DNA of 6,084 nt, taken from contig CAZBZG010000283.1 of assembly GCA_964496245.1 (NCBI GenBank), positions 1 to 6,084 of the forward strand, given 5' to 3'. Under the pieces are notes generated by a model. It was not told the DNA's origin. It made no database searches and saw only the letters and a program-made list of their open reading frames with translations. A program made the translations under genes and the position numbers. The DNA comes from CAZBZG01 sp964496245. Its GTDB lineage: Bacteria > Planctomycetota > SZUA-567. Shown in pieces: positions 1-5,208 of the stretch; within the stretch, counting starts at the first letter, position 1; each line of letters starts with the position of its first letter.

Positions 1-52
1 AACGGGCCTCCCGGCTCTCTTCGGGCGTGGGCTTGCGGACTTCGATGGCCAT
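1..52 (-). CDS. Start of an unidentified gene (first 17 codons only), downstream of the FliG-like gene
   Basis: Only the N-terminus lies in the window: ATG at 52-50, reading MAIEVRKPTPEESREAR and continuing past position 1. The start is well supported because a near-perfect Shine-Dalgarno sequence (GGAAGGAGG on the minus strand) lies 6 nt upstream. The gene begins 14 nt after the FliG-like stop codon, so the two are probably co-transcribed. Seventeen residues are too few to assign a function. The pattern I/V-E-V-R-K-P-T-P-E-E resembles the beginning of some small cupin-fold proteins of the EutQ-like/DUF861 type, but I hold this only as a weak suggestion. A flagellar export or motor gene such as fliH would be the expected neighbour of a true fliG, and nothing here supports that. 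Confidence 0.7.
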   Translation of the reverse strand, partial: MAIEVRKPTPEESREAR

Positions 53-58
53 GGCACG

Positions 59-67
59 CCTCCTTCC
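59..67 (-). promoter_or_regulatory. Strong Shine-Dalgarno sequence for the gene starting at 52
   Basis: The minus strand reads GGAAGGAGG, close to a full match to the 16S rRNA anti-Shine-Dalgarno sequence, with a 6-nt spacer to the ATG at 52. Its first base is the last base of the FliG-like TAG stop (69-67). A ribosome terminating on the upstream gene would therefore sit on this site, which suggests translational coupling. Confidence 0.75.
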
Positions 68-984
68 TACGACGCCAGGTCAGGATCGTGTGGGTCGATG
101 ACCACGCGCCCGGCCTTCTGCAGGGCGAGAGCGGTGGTCAGAACCGTCTGCTGTGCGGCTTCGATGTCGCTGACGCGCACGCGCTCGCGGCCCGCGGCTC
201 CGGCTTCCATTTCGTCCCGAATCAGGGCGCTGCGCCGGGAGCTGATGACTTCGAGCGCCCGCTGCGTGAGCGCCGGCGGCGCGAACCGGAGGGCGAGCGC
301 GGCCGTCTTAGGTTCCACCGCAGTGAACACCTCGCTCAGATCGCGGTCATTTGTCTGCACCAGATCCTCGAACACGAACATGCGGCTGCGCAACGCTTGG
401 TAGAGGGCGGGTTCCTCTTCTGCGATGTTGTGGCGGACCGCTTCCGGCGCGAAGCGGAGGATTTGCGCAGCCAGAGCCATGCCGTCGACGGAGCGGGGGC
501 TCCGGCGTCGCGTGCCCGCGGACGGCGTGTCCGATGGCCCGCCCGATGCCTTGCGCTGGGCCGCCTCCAGGGCCTGCTGCATGGCCTGGGTACGCCGTCG
601 TTCCGCCGCCTGTGCGGGGGGGGCATTGACTGCCTTCTCGCCGCTCACGCGGCGCGGCGTCCATGCCTGCAGGCGGGACCCCCGGCCGGGGGGGGTGCCG
701 GTGTCCGTCTTCGCGGGGGCGGAGTCTCGGCCGCTCAGCTTCTCCTGGAGGGTTGCGGCCAGCCGGTGCAGGCGCTCGGCCGGCACCTGACGGGCTCTGC
801 GCATGGCGCCGACCACGGCGCGCTGGCGGTCCGCGGTCATGTTCGCCAGGACCTTGGCGGCAAGGGCAGGAGGCAGCTGAGCCAGTACCACGCCGCCGAG
901 GGTCTCGGACTCCTCGGCCAGGCAGCGCGCCAGCTCCTGCGGTCCGAGGTCATGAAGAAAGGCGAACGGGTCTTCCCGCGCCAT
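67..984 (-). CDS. FliG-like protein: FliG middle and C-terminal domains, no N-terminal domain, long linker
   Basis: FliG forms the flagellar switch ring at the base of the rotor. Its C-terminal domain meets the stator and its N-domain binds FliF. This 305-residue protein begins directly in a FliG middle-domain-like segment (about residues 5-82), so the roughly 100-residue FliF-binding domain is absent. The usual EHPQ motif appears as ESET (25-28). Residues about 84-163 form a Pro/Ala/Arg-rich linker, probably disordered, where FliG normally has a short Gly-rich hinge. Residues about 164-297 match the FliG C-terminal region, with MFVFEDL at 202-208. By alignment from memory to E. coli FliG, R233, R250, D257, E258 and R270 correspond to torque residues K264, R281, D288, D289 and R297. 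The ATG at 984 has AGGGA about 9 nt upstream. Family assignment is firm. A role in the motor is inference: it could be a FliG paralogue or a switch protein using another membrane anchor. Confidence 0.85.
   Translation of the reverse strand: MAREDPFAFLHDLGPQELARCLAEESETLGGVVLAQLPPALAAKVLANMTADRQRAVVGAMRRARQVPAERLHRLAATLQEKLSGRDSAPAKTDTGTPPGRGSRLQAWTPRRVSGEKAVNAPPAQAAERRRTQAMQQALEAAQRKASGGPSDTPSAGTRRRSPRSVDGMALAAQILRFAPEAVRHNIAEEEPALYQALRSRMFVFEDLVQTNDRDLSEVFTAVEPKTAALALRFAPPALTQRALEVISSRRSALIRDEMEAGAAGRERVRVSDIEAAQQTVLTTALALQKAGRVVIDPHDPDLAS
616..623. repeat. Homopolymer tract G8 (C8 in the coding strand of the FliG-like gene)
   Basis: Eight consecutive G on the plus strand encode part of the linker of the FliG-like protein (around residues 121-123, A-P-P). 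One slipped base would shift the frame before the C-terminal torque domain. Tracts of this length occur by chance in GC-rich DNA, so phase variation is only a possibility. Confidence 0.6.
688..695. repeat. Second homopolymer tract G8 in the same linker
   Basis: A second run of eight G on the plus strand lies 64 bp from the first and encodes part of the linker around residues 97-100 (T-P-P-G). The longest runs I noticed elsewhere in the window are G7, for example in the DJ-1-like gene and near 5095-5101. Two G8 runs in one linker are therefore notable but not extreme. Confidence 0.6.
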
Positions 985-1044
985 GTGGCTCTGTCCCTCG
1001 AGGGTCCCGCGATTCCGGCGAAGCGTCCTTCATCCTTCTTGGCC

Positions 1045-1060
1045 CTACGTATGTTCGTAG
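1045..1060. repeat. Inverted repeat CTACG-N6-CGTAG in the divergent intergenic region
   Basis: The two 5-bp arms (1045-1049 and 1056-1060) are perfect and are separated by TATGTT. The element overlaps the candidate -10 box of the leftward promoter, a position suited to a repressor operator. The arms are short, so chance is a real alternative. It is not followed by a T-run and does not look like a terminator. Confidence 0.35.
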
Positions 1061-1079
1061 TTTGGGACGAGCGAGTCAA
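1051..1079 (-). promoter_or_regulatory. Weak candidate sigma70-like promoter for the FliG-like gene
   Basis: On the minus strand, TTGACT (1079-1074) is separated by 17 bp from GAACAT (1056-1051). The -35 box matches the consensus at five of six positions, the -10 box at only three of six. Transcription would begin near 1044 and give a leader of about 60 nt before the ATG at 984. I saw no sigma54 or sigma28 flagellar-type promoter here. An undetected promoter type is possible. Confidence 0.3.
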
Positions 1080-1145
1080 GGACGTTCTCCGGGGCGGTCT
1101 CGGATCAACACCGGGCAAAAACTGGAAGGGACGGTCGCCTCTGCC

Positions 1146-1174
1146 TTGACAGAAATCCCGCCTTCGGCTACAAA
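1146..1174 (+). promoter_or_regulatory. Sigma70-like promoter for the five-gene rightward unit
   Basis: A perfect -35 box TTGACA (1146-1151) is followed after exactly 17 bp by TACAAA (1169-1174), which matches the -10 consensus at four positions including the important first T and A. Transcription is predicted near 1181, giving a leader of about 60 nt before the ATG at 1240. It is the best promoter-like match I found in the window and stands before the first gene of a tightly spaced run. The assignment is by consensus only. Confidence 0.6.
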
Positions 1175-1239
1175 CGCACGATGCGCCCGTCCAGCACCCT
1201 GGGGCGCGGTAGGAACACCATGACACAAGGACTTGTCGC

Positions 1240-2352
1240 ATGAGCAAGGTCTATACGGGCACGGGACGCGTATTCCAGGAGGTCCAGGCGCTGCCCTTGG
1301 ACGAGGAGGCGCTTGTCGACATCGAGCGGCGCGTGAAGCTGCAGCCGCATTTCCTGGGTGAACCGCTGGTCGTGATCGGAGAGGCCTGCGATTTCCCGCG
1401 GGTAGTCGAGGCCAACAACCATGATCTGGTGGGGTTGGACGCGCTGGGCCGGGCGGTGGCCATCTCGTTCGTCAAGGGCATGGCCGAAGCGGCCACCGAC
1501 ATGCGGGCCCTCCAGCTCGCGGCCCACTTGAGCAGCTTGACCCCCGAGGACCTCGGACGGATCTGCCGCAGCTTCATCAACCGCCCCGGCAACGACAGCA
1601 TCCGCCGCGTCTGGGAAGAAAAGGACGTGGAAATCGGTCCGGAGGCCGTGGAGCTTTCGAGCCTGCTCGCCGCCATTTTCGAACGCGATGCCGAGGACTA
1701 CGCCGATCTGATCAACGCCGAGCAGCGCATCATCGTGGCGGCCGAGGGTTTCTCCTCGCGCATGGTGGATGTGGTCCACTGGCTGGCCCGTTCGGGTGTG
1801 ACCATCATCGGCCTGCGCTACCGCAAGTACCTGGTGGGCGGGCAGGAGGTGTACTTTGCCGAGCAGGTCGTGCCGACCGTGGATCCGGCGGACGATGCGC
1901 CGGAGAGCCGGATCACCGCGGGCTCGGGGGAGGCGCAGGAGCCTTGGCGGGCCAAGGGCAGGGCCTATCACGCCGAGAAGCTGGATCCGCTGCTCGCCAA
2001 CCGGCTGGACGAGCTCCTCGTGCTGGCCAAACCGTACACCTTTACCATCAACTGGAGTCACAAACACTATTTCTGGGTGCGCGGCGTGAAGCGCAATCTG
2101 CGGATCCGCACCTACTACCGCGACCGGCTCGAAGTCGGGTTCTACAACGCCTCTCCGGCGGCCGTGCGCGAGTTCCTGGGCCGCCACGATCTGGACATCT
2201 TCGAGATCACCACCGTGGGAGGGTACGCGGACAGCCCCTTCATCACGATCACGGCCGAGACCGAATTCAACGACCGGTGGACGCAGATGCTGCGGGAGTG
2301 GCTCGGGGGAGAGGACGCCACGGTGGGAGGTGGTGACAGGCATAGGTCCTGA
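1240..2352 (+). CDS. DUF91/NucS-like (PD-(D/E)XK fold) protein with apparently degraded active site and unassigned C-terminal domain
   Basis: The first half of this 370-residue protein resembles NucS/DUF91-type nucleases. Residues about 38-105 follow the pattern LGEPLVVIGE (39-48), H-D-L-V-G-L-D (61-67), a strand at 72-76, then a helix ending in A-A-H-L-S-S-L (94-100). Catalytic members have D...ExK, with Gln and Tyr on the next helix. Here D62 is kept, but the ExK positions appear to be S76 and V78 (SFVKG), and Gln/Tyr appear to be R89 and L93. This suggests a non-cutting protein. Residues 159-212 (N-A-E-Q-R-I-I-V-A-A-E, then V-V-H-W-L-A-R-S-G-V) match the segment that follows the nuclease core in similar proteins. 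After a charged linker (about 213-245), residues 255-355 are rich in Trp, Tyr and basic residues and match no family I recognise. The start is supported by AAGGA 8 nt upstream. DNA or RNA binding is plausible but not shown. Confidence 0.65.
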   Translation: MSKVYTGTGRVFQEVQALPLDEEALVDIERRVKLQPHFLGEPLVVIGEACDFPRVVEANNHDLVGLDALGRAVAISFVKGMAEAATDMRALQLAAHLSSLTPEDLGRICRSFINRPGNDSIRRVWEEKDVEIGPEAVELSSLLAAIFERDAEDYADLINAEQRIIVAAEGFSSRMVDVVHWLARSGVTIIGLRYRKYLVGGQEVYFAEQVVPTVDPADDAPESRITAGSGEAQEPWRAKGRAYHAEKLDPLLANRLDELLVLAKPYTFTINWSHKHYFWVRGVKRNLRIRTYYRDRLEVGFYNASPAAVREFLGRHDLDIFEITTVGGYADSPFITITAETEFNDRWTQMLREWLGGEDATVGGGDRHRS

Positions 2353-2369
2353 GAGAGGAGAAGATCGAA

Positions 2370-2921
2370 ATGGCCAAACGGGCGATTGTGGTGTTGGCTC
2401 CTGGATTCGAAGAGATCGAGGCTGTGACCCAGATCGATGTGCTTCGCCGCGCCGGCGTGGGCGTGACCGTGGTCGGAGTGGGGGGGCGGGAAATCTCTGG
2501 AGCCCACGACCTGTGCATCCAGGCGAACGCCGAGTTGCACGACGTGATCGAGCCCCCGGATGCCATCGTCCTGCCGGGCGGTATGCCCGGCTCCAAGCAT
2601 CTGGGTGCGAGCGATGCCCTGCGCAAGCTCGTGATGGACGTCCACGCGGCCGGAGGCATCTGTGCGGCCATCTGTGCGGCCCCTGCCTTGACGCTCGGGA
2701 AGTGGGGGTTGCTCGACGGCAAGAAGGCGACCTGCCATCCCTCCCTCGAGAAGGAGTTCCCCGCTTCGGTCACGCGCACCGAAGACGCTGTCGTGGTCGA
2801 CGGCAACATGGTTACGAGCCGCGGTCCGGGTACGGCACTGGCCTTTGCGCTCACCCTCGTGGGCCTGCTGGCCGACGAGGCTACCGCCGACCAGCTGCGG
2901 GATGGAATGCTCGTTGGCTGA
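2370..2921 (+). CDS. DJ-1/YajL-family protein (DJ-1/PfpI superfamily)
   Basis: This 183-residue cytosolic protein matches the DJ-1/YajL group over its full length (E. coli YajL is about 196 residues, human DJ-1 189). E17 in G-F-E-E-I-E and C102 in A-A-I-C-A-A-P correspond to DJ-1 Glu18 and the reactive Cys106. H123 in T-C-H-P corresponds to His126, and T-S-R-G-P-G-T-A (149-156) is the family signature near the end. Family members are reported as glyoxalase III, as disputed protein or nucleotide deglycases acting on methylglyoxal/glyoxal adducts, and as oxidative-stress chaperones or sensors. The sequence does not choose among these. The ATG has an AGAGGAG Shine-Dalgarno sequence at good spacing and lies 17 bp after the DUF91-like stop, so it is very likely in the same operon. 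Its role there may be protection from electrophile or oxidative damage, which is inference. Confidence 0.93.
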   Translation: MAKRAIVVLAPGFEEIEAVTQIDVLRRAGVGVTVVGVGGREISGAHDLCIQANAELHDVIEPPDAIVLPGGMPGSKHLGASDALRKLVMDVHAAGGICAAICAAPALTLGKWGLLDGKKATCHPSLEKEFPASVTRTEDAVVVDGNMVTSRGPGTALAFALTLVGLLADEATADQLRDGMLVG

Positions 2922-2970
2922 TCGTCCGCGCGAGAACCGGTGGGGGAACGGCGCCGCTCCGCCCGTCGGC

Positions 2971-3942
2971 ATGACCACGACCATTCCCGTCGAAATCGTC
3001 TTTGCTGCAGGGCGGCGGCCGGTCGATCTCAACAATCTCTTCGTCGCCGATCCGGATCCGGCCGCACTCGTGGAGCAGGCCGAGCAGAACGGCTTCCCGC
3101 AGAGCGCATGCGCCTGGATCAAGGGCATCTACGGCGTCATCCACAAGCACGGGATCCGCGACGTCGTCGGCGTGGTGGCCGGTGACTGCGCCGAGACGGG
3201 GGCGCTTCTCGACGTTCTGAAAAGCGAGGGGATCACGGTTCATCCGTTCGCCTTTCCCCACGGACGGCGGGCCGAGGATCTGGCACGGGAATGCCGGCGT
3301 CTGGCCGCGGACCTCGGTACGACGCTGGAGGCGGCCGAAGCCGTCAAGCGCGAGTTGGACCGCGTGCGCGCGCTCGGTCGCGAGATGGACGCGCTGGCCG
3401 CGGCAGGACAAGGGGGGAGCGGACAAGAGCTCTTCGAGAGCCTGCTTGCGCTCACCGACTTCGCGGGAGACCCGACGGACTGCTCCGACCGGCTGAGCCG
3501 GACGCTGGCCGCTTGGAAGAGCGAACACGACAGCCGGCGGGGGGCGGGCATCCGTCTGGGCGCTCTGGGTGTGCCGCCCATCCTGTCCAATCTCTGGACG
3601 ACGCTCGAAGCCCTGGGCGCGGACATCGTGTACCACGAGGTCCCCCGCCAGTTCGCCCTGTTGCCGAGCCTCGGCCGGGGTCTCATCGACGCCTATCGCG
3701 CCTATACGTATCCCTACGATCTATTCGCCCGGCTCGAGGACATCCAGGAGCAGATCCGCGCGCGCCGGCTGAGCGGGCTCATTCACTACGTGCAGACCTT
3801 CTGCCACCGACAAATCCACGACCGGCTCTTGCGTGCGCGCTTGCCGGTCCCTATCCTTACCGTGGAAGGCGATCGCCCCGGCCCCGTGGATGTGCGTACG
3901 CATACCCGGATCGAGGCCTTCCTGGAGCGTTGGTCGTCCTGA
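2971..3942 (+). CDS. HgdB-like protein (2-hydroxyacyl-CoA dehydratase D-component family), stand-alone
   Basis: The protein has 323 residues from the ATG chosen here. Family signatures run along it: P-V-E-I-V-F-A-A-G-R-R-P-V-D-L-N-N (6-22), C-A-W-I-K-G-I-Y-G (47-55), V-V-A-G-D-C (68-73), Y-T-Y-P-Y-D (245-250), H-Y-V-Q-T-F-C-H-R-Q-I (272-282) and R-T-H-T-R-I-E-A-F-L-E at the end. C47, C73 and C278 fit the three cysteines that hold a [4Fe-4S] cluster in HgdB/BcrC/BadE-type subunits. Residues about 100-150 are charged and helical. Classical enzymes need a partner subunit and an ATP-driven activase (HgdC/BadF type), and neither is in the window. It may act alone, with distant partners, or in another low-potential reduction. 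The start is uncertain: the ATG at 2971 has no clear Shine-Dalgarno sequence. Alternatives in frame are ATG 2902 and TTG 2914 (a weak GGA 7 nt upstream), both overlapping the DJ-1-like gene. Relatives often read I-G-I-T-T-T where this protein has V-G-M-T-T-T, so the true start could lie upstream. Confidence 0.85.
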   Translation: MTTTIPVEIVFAAGRRPVDLNNLFVADPDPAALVEQAEQNGFPQSACAWIKGIYGVIHKHGIRDVVGVVAGDCAETGALLDVLKSEGITVHPFAFPHGRRAEDLARECRRLAADLGTTLEAAEAVKRELDRVRALGREMDALAAAGQGGSGQELFESLLALTDFAGDPTDCSDRLSRTLAAWKSEHDSRRGAGIRLGALGVPPILSNLWTTLEALGADIVYHEVPRQFALLPSLGRGLIDAYRAYTYPYDLFARLEDIQEQIRARRLSGLIHYVQTFCHRQIHDRLLRARLPVPILTVEGDRPGPVDVRTHTRIEAFLERWSS

Positions 3943-4002
3943 GGGCTGATTCGGTCCGGAGGGGGCGACGCGTCCGGGCTTTCCGCGAGGCAGAGCTGAA
4001 AC

Positions 4003-5208
4003 GTGAATGCCACACCCTCTTCAACGCGTCCGCACGCAGTCGAGTGGATTCCGGTCGGCATCGAGGCTGTCCTCCTCGGGTTGCTGGGCGTGCGCGCCTT
4101 TCACCCGACCTTCTGGGAGGGGGAGCTTCTGCCCAGTCTCGTGCTGGGGTTGGCGCCCGGCTGCGCTATGCGCCTCGTAGGACGGCGGTCGCTCGGTGCC
4201 CACCGCTTCGGATTCTCGGTGGGACTCGTGACCTTCATGCTCTTCAACGGCATGATTCATGTGGAAGCGCTCGGGCGCGTCTTCTCGCGCTGGGAACTGC
4301 TCGCGGGCGGGTTGCTGCTCGTGGTGCTGCAGCCCGTGTTCCACGCGGTGCGGTGGGGGCTGCTTCTCTCTGCGCAGGGGATTCGCCTGACCTATGCCGA
4401 ACGCCTGCGATTGGTCCTGGTGGGACACTTCTTCAATACCTTCGTGCCGGGGGCGACGGGCGGGGACATCTTCCGGGCGTACTATGTGGCCCGCGGGCGG
4501 CGCGAGCGCGAGGCGGCCGTGAGCAGCGTGCTCGTGGACCGGTTCCTCGGTCTGCCGCCGCTCGTGCTGATCCTCGTGGTCGCGGCGGCCCTGAATTGGG
4601 AGTTCCTACGTTCCATCTCGCTTGCCCGCCCGCTCCTCTGGGTCGTGGGGGGCGTTGTGATCGGCATGCCCCTGCTCTTCGCATTGGCCGCCGGGTTGGG
4701 AATCCTGGACCCGCAGGGCGCCGCCACCTGGCAGGACCGGATCCCGGGCGGCCGTGCCCTGGGACGCTTCGGCCGCGCCATGTCGTCCACCTTGGCCCAG
4801 GGCCGGGCGATCGGCACTGCCGTGCTCGTCGGTTTCGCCTCGCACGGCGCTACCATTGGGGCGGCCGTGCTCTTCGGGCATGCCGCCGGGATCGCCGGCA
4901 TCTCGCTGACCCAGTACGTCCTGCTCGCCCCCATCGGATTGACCTTCAATGCGATCCCCCTGGCCCCCGGCGGTCTCGGTCAGGGCGAGGTGGCTTTTGC
5001 GCGGCTCTTCGAAGCCGCCCAGCCGGGCCTCGGACCGCGCGGCGCCGCCATCATGGTCTGCCTGCGTCTGGGCATGATCCTGGTGGGGCTGGCCGGGGGG
5101 GCGCTATACGCTCTGGGCCGCCACAACCTCGAAGTCGCGCTGGAGGCGAGCGAACAGGGCGACGGTCTCCTGCTGGAGAGCGGCCCCCTCGCCGGGGATC
5201 CTTCATGA
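4003..5208 (+). CDS. Flippase-like polytopic membrane protein, LPG-synthase transmembrane (UPF0104/AglD-MprF-like) family
   Basis: This 401-residue protein has about ten hydrophobic segments (near 16-33, 43-58, 71-88, 98-118, 134-148, 183-199, 211-233, 270-292, 302-320 and 349-371), so it sits in the cytoplasmic membrane. The family signature is clear: A-V-R-W (115-118), then G-H-F-F-N-T-F-V-P-G-A-T-G-G-D-I-F-R-A-Y (141-160), V-D-R-F-L-G-L (178-184), and P-L-A-P-G-G-L-G-Q-G-E (319-329) before the last helices. Relatives include the flippase domain of MprF and AglD-type proteins, which move or handle lipids and lipid-linked substrates. No C-terminal transferase domain is attached. Residues 1-60 add two hydrophobic segments before the usual first helix. 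Translation starts at GTG 4003 with only a weak, distant GAGG upstream. No better start exists nearby in frame. The gene is 60 bp after the HgdB-like gene, and its stop overlaps the next start. The substrate is unknown. Confidence 0.87.
   Translation: MNATPSSTRPHAVEWIPVGIEAVLLGLLGVRAFHPTFWEGELLPSLVLGLAPGCAMRLVGRRSLGAHRFGFSVGLVTFMLFNGMIHVEALGRVFSRWELLAGGLLLVVLQPVFHAVRWGLLLSAQGIRLTYAERLRLVLVGHFFNTFVPGATGGDIFRAYYVARGRREREAAVSSVLVDRFLGLPPLVLILVVAAALNWEFLRSISLARPLLWVVGGVVIGMPLLFALAAGLGILDPQGAATWQDRIPGGRALGRFGRAMSSTLAQGRAIGTAVLVGFASHGATIGAAVLFGHAAGIAGISLTQYVLLAPIGLTFNAIPLAPGGLGQGEVAFARLFEAAQPGLGPRGAAIMVCLRLGMILVGLAGGALYALGRHNLEVALEASEQGDGLLLESGPLAGDPS

Noticed and set aside
88..1149. Long plus-strand reading frame (353 residues) opposite the FliG-like gene
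   Set aside because: It lies almost wholly antisense to a protein with clear FliG domains, has shadow-like composition (Arg/Gly/Ala-rich, no domain), and no Shine-Dalgarno sequence. GC-rich DNA gives many such frames.
985..1239. tRNA, small RNA or riboswitch in the intergenic region
   Set aside because: No cloverleaf or known riboswitch pattern was visible. Promoter-like elements and one short inverted repeat explain what can be seen.
1168..2343. Minus-strand reading frame of 391 residues opposite the DUF91-like gene
   Set aside because: It is antisense to a gene with recognisable fold pattern, ribosome binding site and promoter. Its His/Arg/Gly-rich sequence shows no family.
2845..2970. 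Upstream extension of the HgdB-like protein to ATG 2845
   Set aside because: It would overlap the DJ-1-like gene by 77 bp with residues unlike the family, and there is no ribosome binding site.
2142..3128. Minus-strand reading frame of 328 residues across the DJ-1-like gene
   Set aside because: It covers a confidently identified DJ-1 gene and parts of both neighbours on the other strand, and has no recognisable domain.
3943..4002. Possible terminator between the HgdB-like and flippase-like genes
   Set aside because: I saw no stable hairpin followed by a T-run in these 60 bp. Read-through into the next gene seems more likely.
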